Source of the DNA: Pandoraea anapnoica
Lineage (GTDB): Bacteria > Pseudomonadota > Gammaproteobacteria > Burkholderiales > Burkholderiaceae
NCBI RefSeq assembly: GCF_902459765.1
Contig: NZ_CABPSP010000018.1
Coordinates: 1-64,000, forward strand
Reading direction: 5' to 3'
Length of the DNA stretch: 64,000 nucleotides
The position numbers and the translations under genes were made by a program. Numbering within the stretch: position 1 is the stretch's first letter; each line of letters opens with the position of its first letter. Of the stretch, positions 25,410-33,395 are shown piece by piece. Under the pieces are notes generated by a model. The model saw only the letters and a program-made list of their open reading frames with translations, did no database searches and was not told where the DNA came from.

Positions 25410-25712
25410 ATGTCCAGCCTCTTTGCTTTCCTTCTTTCCGGCATTAACGTCGGGCTGCATTTTGTCTTCCGGGCTTTGATCGTCAAATTCGTGATCTTCT
25501 TTGCGCTTTGGTATGTAACGACAGAGTTTGTTCAGGTACTGACGAGTGCTGGTGTCTTGCCCAATCCGAATTCTCTATCAGGCGCATTCGTTAACCTGCC
25601 GTCGAGTGCATGGTATTGGCTCGATTTGCTTGCGATCCCACAGGGTCTTCCATTGGTGCTCGCTGCAATGGCGAACCGCTTCATCATTCGCCGTATCCCA
25701 ATGCTGGGCTAA
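25410..25712 (+). CDS. pVI-like membrane protein (DUF2523 family)
   Basis: A 100-residue integral membrane protein with a GAGGA ribosome site 8 bp after the previous stop. It has hydrophobic segments at about 5-25 and 25-47 and a shorter one near 75-90, and ends in a basic RFIIRRIPMLG tail. DUF2523 proteins sit between the pIII-like and Zot genes of inoviruses and play the part of Ff pVI, the partner of pIII at the virion end. The following Zot gene starts 3 bp after its stop. Confidence 0.82.
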   Translation: MSSLFAFLLSGINVGLHFVFRALIVKFVIFFALWYVTTEFVQVLTSAGVLPNPNSLSGAFVNLPSSAWYWLDLLAIPQGLPLVLAAMANRFIIRRIPMLG

Positions 25713-25715
25713 CTC

Positions 25716-26777
25716 ATGGCTATCAACGCGTACACGGGCTTGATGGGGTCCGGCAAGAGTTACGAGGTTGTGAGTAGCGTCATCGTGCCCGCCGTGATTG
25801 CCGGACGCCGCGTGGTGACGAACATCGACGGCATACAACCCGACCTCATTCGCGAACACTGCATTGACGTTCGCAAAGCCGACCCCGATGCATTGGGCGA
25901 AATCGTTCCGGTAACAAACGATGATGTTCAACGCGATGACTTCTTCCCTGACGAGACGAAGCCGGACGCTCAATCTGTTGTGAAGCCGGGGGATCTCGTC
26001 GCAATCGATGAGGCATGGAATTTCTGGTCTGTCGGAAACAAGCTTAAGCCCGAGCATATGCGCTTCTTCCGCATGCATCGTCATTATGTCCATCCAGAAT
26101 CCGGCGTCGCGTGCGACGTGGCGTTGATGATTCAGTCGATTGGCGATCTGCATCGCCAGTTGCGCGCGGTAGTTGAAATCACATTCGTCACAAAGAAACT
26201 CAAAGAGTTGGGCTTGACCAGCAACTATCGCGTCGAGTTGTACGACGGGGGTAAGGTCACCAGGTCAAATCGAATCGATATCTTCACCAAGCGCTACAGC
26301 AAGGCGATATTCCCGCTGTATCAGTCATACGCTGGCGGAAAAGGCAAAGAGCGCGCGATTGATCGGCGCCAGAACGTTCTTCTCAACAAACGACTCTGGT
26401 TCACCGTAATAGGCATGATCGCCATCGGCACGATGAGCGTGCGGTTTTTAATCGGCTACTTCACCGGCGGTGTGACCGGTGCTACCACGCAGCAAACAAG
26501 GACAGCCGATATCACGTCGCCGTCGAGCGCCTCGGACTCTACCTCCGCGCCTTCCCTCAACCCGCCTGTGTTTAGCAGTGAATGGCGAATTGCGGGCAGC
26601 TACAGCGTCGGCAACGACCGCTATGTCGTCGTCGTCAACAATGATGGCCGCCTCCGTGTCGAGTCTCCTTCGGCCTTCTCGCTAGATGGAATCGCCCGGA
26701 TTGGCAGTATTGATGACCAACGCGTGACGGTTTGGTCTGGTGGCAAGTCGTCGTCATACGCGGGGGATATGCAATGA
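25716..26777 (+). CDS. zot: Zot-family phage assembly ATPase (pI-like)
   Basis: 353 residues, inner-membrane assembly ATPase that drives filament extrusion. Residues 1-200 are a P-loop domain. Walker A is GLMGSGKS (8-15) at the very N-terminus, Walker B is VAIDEAW (95-101), and HRHYVHPESG follows as in other Zot proteins. A single membrane helix lies at about 227-249. A periplasmic tail of about 100 residues would meet the secretin. The Zot name comes from the Vibrio CTX phage protein; nothing here indicates toxin activity. The stop codon overlaps the next start (ATGA). Confidence 0.93.
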   Translation: MAINAYTGLMGSGKSYEVVSSVIVPAVIAGRRVVTNIDGIQPDLIREHCIDVRKADPDALGEIVPVTNDDVQRDDFFPDETKPDAQSVVKPGDLVAIDEAWNFWSVGNKLKPEHMRFFRMHRHYVHPESGVACDVALMIQSIGDLHRQLRAVVEITFVTKKLKELGLTSNYRVELYDGGKVTRSNRIDIFTKRYSKAIFPLYQSYAGGKGKERAIDRRQNVLLNKRLWFTVIGMIAIGTMSVRFLIGYFTGGVTGATTQQTRTADITSPSSASDSTSAPSLNPPVFSSEWRIAGSYSVGNDRYVVVVNNDGRLRVESPSAFSLDGIARIGSIDDQRVTVWSGGKSSSYAGDMQ

Positions 26778-28468
26778 GGCTCGCCCTGCTCGTCAGCGTG
26801 CTCGCGTTCTCGATGCCAGCGTATTCCAACGAAGGTAAGTCGACGCCGGCCCCAATCGATTTCACCGGTTTCGCCCCTGACGAGGAGTACTCGCCACTCG
26901 ACTACTCGTCGCATCCGATGCTTGAGGCAGAACAGAAGCGCGCCGCGCAAGAACGGTCGCGCCGATCTCGTGCACAACGACCAGCGAATGGATCGTTTGA
27001 TTTCCAGCTCGTGAGTGTCTCTCAGCTCGTCACACTGCTTTACGGGGAAGCCGTTAAAACACCGTATGTTATTGCTCCCGAAGTGCTTCAGGACCAACGT
27101 CTCGTCTCGTTCCGCTACAACACGAAGCACGGCGACCTGAAGGCATTCCTCTCGATGTTCCTGGACTCCCTCGGATTCGGTGTTGAAACACGATCAGGCG
27201 TTGATTTCGTCTTCAAGCGGCGGGACGTGGAAACCGCCGTCGAACCTGACCGCGATACCTTCGTGTATCACCCGCAGTATCGAGACACTGCATACCTCTC
27301 ACGTCTGGCCAGCCCGCTATTTCAAGGGCGATTCACCGTCAATCGGGAAATTGCAGCACCGGCAGATGCACGCGTCGGCGGCGAAGTCACGCCTGGCTCT
27401 GCGGCTTCCTTGATCGACCAGCGAGGCGATACGCTCCTGTTCCACGGCACGCCTGCCGAAATTGCGGCACTCAAACGCCTGCTCCCCCAACTGGATACCC
27501 CGATGGGGGAAGTCAGCGTGCGCTCTGCTGCGTATGAGGTAGTCAACAGCACCGAACGCGGCTCGGCTTTTCAACTGGCGCTGGATCTTCTCTCGAAGGG
27601 ACTCGGGATTGAGGTGACGATAGATGGCGACAAGTTCGGAAACGCCATCCGGTTGAAAGCCGGTGACTTCTCGACTGTCGTTTCGGCGCTCTCGAAAGAC
27701 ACGCGCTTTCAGGTCATCAACAGCCCGAACCTGCGTATTCGATCCGGAGCGAAGGGGCGACTTACTGTCGGCCAGAAAGTCCCCGTTCTGAAGTCTGTGA
27801 GCTATCCACGCGGTGGCGGTGAGCCTGTCCAGTCCGTCGAATATCACTCGTCCGGCGTCATCTTCGAGTTGGCCCCGACGGTCAAAGACCGAATCATCGA
27901 TTTGCGCGTCACGCAGCAAATCAGCGACTTCGTGAAAACGACGACCGGCGTCAACAACTCGCCGACGCTAAACACCCGCGAAGTCAGCACCGAAATCAGC
28001 CTGCACGACGGTGATTTGATCCTCATGGGTGGGCTGACGACGAATAAGAGCACCGACAACCGCACAGGACTGGCCTTCCTGCCCCGCTTCCTCGATAGCT
28101 ATAGCGATGCCGCGTCCAACACCGAAATCCTGCTCATGCTCCAGGTAGAGCGTGTGAGGGCGACTAGCGTCGGGAGTGTCGGCGCCGATGTCGACGCTGA
28201 GGATGCCCACGAGCCGAACCGCGAAGTCAGGGCCGATGACGCGCGGCCCAGCGCGCCCCGCGCGACCGAGCAGCGGGTAGCACTGCCGACGTCAGCCGAA
28301 GCGCCGACGTCGAGCACACATCCCCTCATTGAAAACCGCCTTGCCGTCAGTCCGGTGCGTGAAGTGGCAATGATGCAAGAGAAGGCGACGCGCCGCGCTG
28401 CCCCCGCCGCCCGCAGGGGCGAGGACGGCGGGGGCGCGCGAAGCGCGCCCCTAGATTTATATCAGTAA
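26774..28468 (+). CDS. Phage secretin (pIV-like, type II/III secretin family)
   Basis: 564 residues, the outer-membrane channel for virion exit. An 18-residue signal peptide (MRLALLVSVLAFSMPAYS) follows the ATG at 26774. An N0/N1-type region contains YVIAPEVLQDQRLVSF, and the secretin barrel follows with VGQKVPVL, SSGVIFELAPTVKD and LILMGGLTTN words. The barrel ends near LLMLQVERV, where most phage secretins stop. Here about 100 more residues follow, a low-complexity Glu/Arg/Ala/Pro tail. The DNA at the 3' end forms two strong GC hairpins inside the reading frame. Coupled to zot by an ATGA overlap. Confidence 0.92.
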   Translation: MRLALLVSVLAFSMPAYSNEGKSTPAPIDFTGFAPDEEYSPLDYSSHPMLEAEQKRAAQERSRRSRAQRPANGSFDFQLVSVSQLVTLLYGEAVKTPYVIAPEVLQDQRLVSFRYNTKHGDLKAFLSMFLDSLGFGVETRSGVDFVFKRRDVETAVEPDRDTFVYHPQYRDTAYLSRLASPLFQGRFTVNREIAAPADARVGGEVTPGSAASLIDQRGDTLLFHGTPAEIAALKRLLPQLDTPMGEVSVRSAAYEVVNSTERGSAFQLALDLLSKGLGIEVTIDGDKFGNAIRLKAGDFSTVVSALSKDTRFQVINSPNLRIRSGAKGRLTVGQKVPVLKSVSYPRGGGEPVQSVEYHSSGVIFELAPTVKDRIIDLRVTQQISDFVKTTTGVNNSPTLNTREVSTEISLHDGDLILMGGLTTNKSTDNRTGLAFLPRFLDSYSDAASNTEILLMLQVERVRATSVGSVGADVDAEDAHEPNREVRADDARPSAPRATEQRVALPTSAEAPTSSTHPLIENRLAVSPVREVAMMQEKATRRAAPAARRGEDGGGARSAPLDLYQ

Positions 28469-28594
28469 CACTTAACGTACAAACACCCGGCAAGGCCCGC
28501 CAGCAAAGGCAAGAACACTCCCCCCGAAAAAGAGAAGGCCCCGAACGCAGCAACGAACGGGGCCAGCACATCAACACGACAATCAGGAGTTGCC
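28469..28594 (+). other. Intergenic region between secretin and replication genes, candidate phage origin
   Basis: A 126-bp non-coding stretch. It holds a GGCCCCG/CGGGGCC hairpin (28537-28543, 28558-28564) and follows two GC-rich hairpins at the secretin 3' end (28401-28434 and 28432-28450). In Ff phages the corresponding space between genes IV and II holds the packaging signal and replication origins. Assignment is positional. Confidence 0.5.
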
Positions 28595-29371
28595 ATGCTT
28601 GAAAACAGTTTAGACGACTATCCCTTCCGCCGTGAATGGGTCATCGGGAGAAGGGACTTTGGTGAGGGCATGCAAGAGATCCACGCCACCCGATTTGATC
28701 GGTACATGCGCACTCAGTCGATGCACCTGATCCCCAAAGCAAAGCGAGGGGAATCGGAGAAGAAGGAGGATAACCGGCTGGTCGCCGCCAAGCGGGCAAA
28801 GCGGGAGGTCAGACTGCGCTGTAAGTCCATGCAAGCAGACAGGATGATTACATTGACCTACCGAGAGAATATGCAGGACAAGGAACGTCTTAAGCGCGAC
28901 TACGACAAGTTACGCCGCCGTCTGGGGAAGCTTCAATACTATCAGTACATTGCCGTGCCCGAACGACAAAAGCGAGGTGCATGGCATATCCACATCGCCG
29001 TCAGAGGGCGACAGAACTACCGAGTACTACGTTCGATCTGGCGTTCTATCGTCGGTGCAGACAACGGCAACGTCGACGTTCGCAACCCGTTCCGCCAGAA
29101 GGGATTGCGTCACAAGCTGGCGGGATATCTGGGCAAGTACATCACCAAAGACTTCGCGGAACACAAGATGAACGAAAAGCGCTACTGGACCAGCAAAGGC
29201 ATCACTGTGCCGGAGCGCCAGCCCATAGCGCACATCCTGTGCGATGACCCCGTTAAAGCCATCGTGATCGCGTTTGATGCGGCGGAGGCAGCCGGGGCAA
29301 GCATGGATCACTGTCAGGTTTACTGGAATCAGGATCTGGGATGCTTATGGTTGGCGACTCGGGAGAACTGA
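28595..29371 (+). CDS. HUH-family rolling-circle replication initiator (gene II role)
   Basis: 258 residues with a CAGGAG ribosome site. Three HUH motifs are visible in order: motif 1 MITLTY (84-89), motif 2 WHIHIAV with the metal-binding His pair (131 and 133), and motif 3 GYLGKYITK with two tyrosines (178 and 182). It would nick the plus-strand origin, stay joined to the 5' end and release circular single strands, so driving phage replication. The double tyrosine could allow repeated strand transfer without a second subunit. An N-terminal basic region of 80 residues precedes the core. It lies directly behind the intergenic region proposed as the origin. Confidence 0.88.
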   Translation: MLENSLDDYPFRREWVIGRRDFGEGMQEIHATRFDRYMRTQSMHLIPKAKRGESEKKEDNRLVAAKRAKREVRLRCKSMQADRMITLTYRENMQDKERLKRDYDKLRRRLGKLQYYQYIAVPERQKRGAWHIHIAVRGRQNYRVLRSIWRSIVGADNGNVDVRNPFRQKGLRHKLAGYLGKYITKDFAEHKMNEKRYWTSKGITVPERQPIAHILCDDPVKAIVIAFDAAEAAGASMDHCQVYWNQDLGCLWLATREN

Positions 29372-29372
29372 G

Positions 29373-29597
29373 ATGGCGGATATGTTCTTATCTCCGCTCG
29401 AATTGGAAACACTGACCGGGCGCAAAATAAAGTCAAAGCAGGTGGAAGCGCTGCGCCGGATGGGGCTTCCTTTCTTCATCAACGCTTGCGGTCGCGCAAT
29501 CGTCGCTCGCTCCTCCGTCGAAGGGAGGCCCGACTCCACGCGCGACGAACGATTCGGCGCACGTAGCAGTTGGCATCCTGCCATTATCGGGGGCTGA
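29373..29597 (+). CDS. DUF4224 family protein
   Basis: A 74-residue protein. Its first 48 residues (FLSPLELETLTGRKIKSKQ, then RRMGLPFFINACGR) match my memory of the DUF4224 family, small proteins found just before tyrosine integrases in phages and islands. The tail is variable and Arg-rich. It starts 2 bp after the replication gene and ends 3 bp before the integrase GTG, so the three form one unit. A DNA-binding helper or recombination directionality role is plausible but not established. Confidence 0.75.
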   Translation: MADMFLSPLELETLTGRKIKSKQVEALRRMGLPFFINACGRAIVARSSVEGRPDSTRDERFGARSSWHPAIIGG

Positions 29598-29600
29598 CCC

Positions 29601-30620
29601 GTGGGACGCCGGCCGACAAAAAATCTCCACTTGCCGCCGCGCTTGCGGCTCAAGGAAACATCACGAGGCAAGACCTATTACTACTACGACATGGGCGGTA
29701 AGCCACGGCGATGGTTAGCGCTTGGTGGGGACTTTGTGGAGGCGCTTCGGCGATATGCGGACCTCGAACAAGGAAATCGAATAACGCAATCGCTCGTCAC
29801 CTTTCGCCATGCCGCAGAACGCTATCTGAAGGAGGTTTTTCCCCATAAAGCTGTTGCGACTCGACGCACGAACGCGTTCCAGTTAGAGAGGCTCTATCAG
29901 TTCTTTGACTCCCCGCCTGCCCCATTGGACGAGATTAAGCCTATTCATGTTCGCAAGTACCTGGACTGGCGGAAATCATCGCCGGTTGCCGCCAACCGCG
30001 AGATCGCCCTGTTTTCCCACATATTCAATAAAGCCCGAGAGTGGGGAGCAACCGACCAACCGAACCCTTGTGCAGGAGTTCGCAAACACCGAGAGACAGG
30101 GCGAGATGTGTACGTCGATGACAGCCTGTATCAAGCAGTTTGGCAAGTAGCCGACTGCCCGTTGCGCGAAGCAATGGATTTGGCCTATCTAACAGGACAA
30201 CGTCCTGCAGACGTGCTGAAAATGGACGAGCGAGAGGTTCGCGATGGAATGGTGATTGTTCGCCAAAACAAGACCGGCACACGTTTACGCATTGAAGTCG
30301 TTGGACAATTGGCCTTGCTCCTCGAACAGTTGAAGCGCCGAAAGATGAGCCACAATCCGCGATCGACACGGTTGATTGTTGACGAACGTGGCAAGCCGCT
30401 AGGGCAGTCCGCATTGCGATTCAGATTCGATCGCGCACGCGAAACCGCCGGAATTCCGAAAGAGGAATTTCAGTTCCGTGATCTACGTGCAAAGGCGGGC
30501 ACAGATAAGGAAAGCACGAGTGATCTTCTCAGCGCCAAATCGCTACTCGGGCACGGCAGCGTTGCAATGACGGAGCACTACGTTCGAAAACGGGGTAGGA
30601 AGGTAACTCCCACAAAGTAA
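29601..30620 (+). CDS. int: Tyrosine-recombinase integrase
   Basis: 339 residues from a GTG start. The N-terminal arm-binding part (1-65) has the YYYYDMGGKPRRWLALG word common to phage integrases with a DUF4224 partner. A core-binding SAM-like domain lies at about 66-145 and the catalytic domain at 165-330. Catalytic residues: Arg201 (LTGQRPADV), Lys224 region, Arg296 (FRDLRAKAG), His318 (LLGHGS) and nucleophile Tyr327 (TEHYV). The usual His of the HxxR box is Arg293, a substitution seen in some relatives. It would recombine attP with the tRNA-Thr target. Many inoviruses instead borrow XerCD at dif, so an own integrase is notable. Confidence 0.92.
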   Translation: MGRRPTKNLHLPPRLRLKETSRGKTYYYYDMGGKPRRWLALGGDFVEALRRYADLEQGNRITQSLVTFRHAAERYLKEVFPHKAVATRRTNAFQLERLYQFFDSPPAPLDEIKPIHVRKYLDWRKSSPVAANREIALFSHIFNKAREWGATDQPNPCAGVRKHRETGRDVYVDDSLYQAVWQVADCPLREAMDLAYLTGQRPADVLKMDEREVRDGMVIVRQNKTGTRLRIEVVGQLALLLEQLKRRKMSHNPRSTRLIVDERGKPLGQSALRFRFDRARETAGIPKEEFQFRDLRAKAGTDKESTSDLLSAKSLLGHGSVAMTEHYVRKRGRKVTPTK

Positions 30621-30748
30621 CGTAGGAGCGGAGGCCTCGCTCATATCATCATTCGATGGCGATAGCACCAAAATGGTGCATTTTTGAACTTTGCGCGTAA
30701 GCAACGGTCGTTTATTGCAGATGCTGCATTTATTGCATTTGTAATTAT

Positions 30749-30788
30749 CCTCAGCTAAGCTGGCCTCTGAGGGCCAGCTTAGCTGAGG
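30749..30788. repeat. Perfect 17-bp inverted repeat between integrase and toxin-antitoxin genes
   Basis: Arms 30749-30765 and 30772-30788, 6-nt loop. It lies 30 bp before the antitoxin ATG and 130 bp after the integrase stop. The absence of a T-run and the closeness to the antitoxin start favour an operator for autoregulation; an integrase terminator is the alternative. Confidence 0.75.
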
Positions 30789-30817
30789 CACCAGATTGTT
30801 TTTCGAGGATAAAGAAC

Positions 30818-31288
30818 ATGCGAACCGTAGACCGACTCCGTGAGGTCACACCCCCGCCGATGACGGGGCCCGAAGTTGAAATGGCACGAGTCGCGCAACG
30901 ATGCATCATGGAAGCATTGGACCACTCCCGCGCCGCCACCATTACGCTAACCACAGATACAGGCGACCACCCCTCCGTAGCCTTGCCTCCAGCGGCATTG
31001 AAGCTAATTGGCCAGATGCTGGGGGCTGTAACGGAAGGGCGCACAATTATCCTGACGCCCGCCAATCGTGAATTCACCACAGTAGAGGCCGCAAATTTCC
31101 TTAACGTATCGCGCCCATTTCTTATTAAAGAAATTGAAGCAGGAAAATTGAAACACCGAATGGTCGGGACGCATCGTCGCATAGCGTTTGATGACCTTAT
31201 GGCATATCAAACTGAAATGCGGAGCAAGCAAACAACTGCTCTAGAACGTATGGCAGACAATGCGAGCGAACTAGGGCTTGATTATTGA
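30818..31288 (+). CDS. Excisionase-type HTH protein, likely antitoxin of a PIN toxin
   Basis: 156 residues. The N-terminal 80 residues are variable, with a hydrophobic/beta patch. Residues 86-130 form an excisionase/MerR-like winged helix (FTTVEAANFLNVSRPFLIK, then KLKHRMVGTHRRI and FDDLMAY). A short charged tail follows. This layout is known for antitoxins paired with PIN-domain RNases. The stop overlaps the toxin start by 4 bp (ATGA), giving translational coupling and the antitoxin-first order. It could also act as the phage excisionase, given the integrase next door. Confidence 0.82.
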   Translation: MRTVDRLREVTPPPMTGPEVEMARVAQRCIMEALDHSRAATITLTTDTGDHPSVALPPAALKLIGQMLGAVTEGRTIILTPANREFTTVEAANFLNVSRPFLIKEIEAGKLKHRMVGTHRRIAFDDLMAYQTEMRSKQTTALERMADNASELGLDY

Positions 31289-31869
31289 TGGCAGGATACT
31301 CACGCTACACAGCCCTTCTTGATGCTTGCGTTCTATTCCCGGCGGCCACCACAGATGCGCTCATGAGCCTGGCAACTTCGGGGTTTTTTGCGGCAAAATG
31401 GACGCAAATGATTGAGACGGAATGGATCGAATCGCTCGAAAAGCAACGCCCCGATCTCAAAGGAAAGCTTCAGTTCCGGCGAGATTGTATGCGTGACGCG
31501 GTTCCCGACTGGGAGGTGCCGGAGACAGCTTGGCGCCCTCTCATCGGGAGCTTTGCGTTACCGGATCCTGATGACCGGCACGTTCTCGCGGCGGCCATAG
31601 CAGGCCACGCAGACTGCATTGTGACTTCGAACCGCCGTGACTTTCCGAATGCTATCGCTTCAGAGTACGGCATCGAGATAGTTGATCCGGACCGGTTTAT
31701 CATTAACCAGTGGGACCTCGACTCCATTGGTGCGATGGCTGCGTTCAAACAAATGCGCGCTCGGCGCAAAAAACCAGAAACAAGTGTGGAAGATTTTGCG
31801 CAAGCGCTAGAACGTAGTGGCCTTCCATCGACAGCCCAACGCATACGCGAAGCGGGGGAGTTACTCTAA
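31288..31869 (+). CDS. PIN-domain toxin (VapC-like RNase)
   Basis: 193 residues from the ATG at 31288. PIN acidic residues are visible: Asp12 (LLDACVLFP), Glu43/Glu45 (IETEWIES), Asp95/Asp96 (PDPDDRHVLAAA) and Asp118 (IVTSNRRDFP). These residues bind metal and cleave RNA in VapC-type toxins. A C-terminal helical extension of about 60 residues goes beyond the minimal PIN fold. The gene is the last before attR and is coupled to its antitoxin. As phage cargo it could stabilise the prophage or act in defence against other phages; neither is shown by the sequence. Confidence 0.85.
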   Translation: MAGYSRYTALLDACVLFPAATTDALMSLATSGFFAAKWTQMIETEWIESLEKQRPDLKGKLQFRRDCMRDAVPDWEVPETAWRPLIGSFALPDPDDRHVLAAAIAGHADCIVTSNRRDFPNAIASEYGIEIVDPDRFIINQWDLDSIGAMAAFKQMRARRKKPETSVEDFAQALERSGLPSTAQRIREAGELL

Positions 31870-31930
31870 CCTGCACCCCGTTCGACGGAGCAAGCGGCGA
31901 GAATTGTAGAACACCTACGCGATTGTAGAA

Positions 31931-31966
31931 CAAAAAGAAAACGGGCCCCATCTCTGGGACCCGTTT
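31931..31966 (-). terminator. Phage-supplied terminator for the restored tRNA-Thr
   Basis: Hairpin with arms AAAACGGG / CCCGTTT (31938-31966), followed on the minus strand by a T-rich run (31931-31937). It lies 8 bp past the tRNA 3' end and replaces the host terminator now stranded beyond attL. Confidence 0.7.
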
Positions 31967-31969
31967 CAG

Positions 31970-32049
<80 letters not shown>

Positions 32050-32168
32050 GAAGTCGCGTAGTATAACCGATTCGTTGGTCACTGCGACTACCTGTCGGTG
32101 CGAAATCGCTCGATATTTTGCAGCTCGACACGACACCCGAAAGCCTCGCGTCTCACCGCCATCACGAA

Positions 32169-32624
32169 TTACTTCACGACCTTCAGACGCGCACGTCCGC
32201 TGCCAGCCGCGCCATTACCGCCACCGGGACGCGTCGGATCCGGGTCGTCGCCTTCCGGCTCCTGCGCCGTCGGCACCGCTTCCAGCTCGGGGCTCTCGTC
32301 CGCAGACGCCTGCTTGTCGACCGGGAACGCCATGCCCTGGCCATTCTCGCGAGCATAAATCGCCAGCACGTTCGGCACCTGCACTTCCACCTTCTGCGAG
32401 ATGCCGCCAAAGCGGGCGCTGAATTCAATCCAGTCGTTGCCCATCTGCAATCCGCTCGTGGCGTCGAAGCTGATGTTCAGCACGATCTCGCCATCTTTCA
32501 CAAACTCGCGCGGAACACGCGTTCTGGCATCGACATGCACGGCCAGATACGGCGTGTACCCATTGTCGGTACACCACTCGTACAGCGCGCGCAGTAAATA
32601 AGGCTTGGTAGACGTTTCAGGCAT
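32169..32624 (-). CDS. sspB: ClpXP specificity-enhancing adaptor SspB
   Basis: 151 residues. Residues 1-110 form the substrate-binding fold (KPYLLRALYEWCTDNGYTP, then AIYARENGQGM) that grips ssrA-tagged proteins. An acidic, disordered linker follows, and the C-terminal LKVVK motif docks on ClpX, all as in E. coli SspB. It lies downstream of sspA in the same orientation with a 77-bp gap, the common sspAB pair. It is the first chromosomal gene beyond the prophage insertion and was not disturbed by it. Confidence 0.95.
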   Translation of the reverse strand: MPETSTKPYLLRALYEWCTDNGYTPYLAVHVDARTRVPREFVKDGEIVLNISFDATSGLQMGNDWIEFSARFGGISQKVEVQVPNVLAIYARENGQGMAFPVDKQASADESPELEAVPTAQEPEGDDPDPTRPGGGNGAAGSGRARLKVVK

Positions 32625-32701
32625 ATAACCAACTTATCCCGCCACGAAACCCGTTCGCCATTCCCCGGCAAACCTGCCTCGTCAGCGGGCATATCAACAC
32701 A

Positions 32702-33313
32702 TTAGCGACGCATAACCTTTTCAGACGGCGTCAGTGCTTCAATGTACGCCGGACGGCTGAAAATCCGCTCGGCATACTTCATCAACGGCGCAGCGTTCTT
32801 CGACAGTTCGATGCCGTAGTGATCCAGACGCCACAGCAGCGGCGCAATCGCCACGTCGAGCATCGAGAACTCCTCACCCAGCATGTACTTGTTCTTGACG
32901 AAAATCGGCGCAAGCTGCGTCAAACGATCACGAATCGACAAACGTGCCTTCTCGTGATTCTTTTCCGCTGCCTTGCCCTTCTCGTTCTCGAGCGCGCTCA
33001 CATGCACGAACAGCTCTTTCTCGAAGTTGAACAGGAACAGACGCGCACGCGCACGCTGCACCGGATCGGCCGGCATCAGCTGCGGATGCGGGAAACGTTC
33101 GTCAATGTACTCATTGATGATGTTCGATTCGTACAGAATCAGGTCGCGCTCGACAAGGATCGGCACCTGACCGTACGGGTTCATCACCGCAATGTCTTCC
33201 GGCTTGTTGAACAGATCGACGTCACGGATTTCGAAATCCATGCCCTTTTCGAACAGAACCAGCCGGCAACGCTGGGAGAAGGGGCACGTCGTGCCCGAGT
33301 ACAAAACCATCAT
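32702..33313 (-). CDS. sspA: Stringent starvation protein A (GST-like RNA polymerase-associated protein)
   Basis: 203 residues with a thioredoxin-like N-terminal half (VLYSGTTCPFSQRCRLVL, then NPYGQVPILVERDLILYES) and a helical GST C-terminal half. SspA binds RNA polymerase and alters promoter choice under starvation and acid stress; glutathione chemistry is not expected. The start is one of two adjacent ATG codons. It lies between the pet operon and sspB, the usual betaproteobacterial order petABC-sspA-sspB, but a terminator hairpin separates it from petC. Confidence 0.93.
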   Translation of the reverse strand: MMVLYSGTTCPFSQRCRLVLFEKGMDFEIRDVDLFNKPEDIAVMNPYGQVPILVERDLILYESNIINEYIDERFPHPQLMPADPVQRARARLFLFNFEKELFVHVSALENEKGKAAEKNHEKARLSIRDRLTQLAPIFVKNKYMLGEEFSMLDVAIAPLLWRLDHYGIELSKNAAPLMKYAERIFSRPAYIEALTPSEKVMRR

Positions 33314-33336
33314 AGCGCGTCTTCCTTAAAAACCAA

Positions 33337-33381
33337 CGGGGCCGGGGCGGGAAACCGAGCTTCCCAAACCCTGGCCCCGTC
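33337..33381 (-). terminator. Terminator after petC
   Basis: Arms ACGGGGCC/GGCCCCGT at 33337-33344 and 33374-33381 with a GC-rich inner stem, followed on the minus strand by TTGGTTTTT. It ends the petABC transcript before sspA. Confidence 0.6.
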
Positions 33382-33395
33382 GTACAGACGTTATT

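Noticed and set aside
25716-26777. Zot as an enterotoxin gene
   Set aside because: Sequence and context are those of the pI-type assembly ATPase; the toxin label comes from one Vibrio phage protein.
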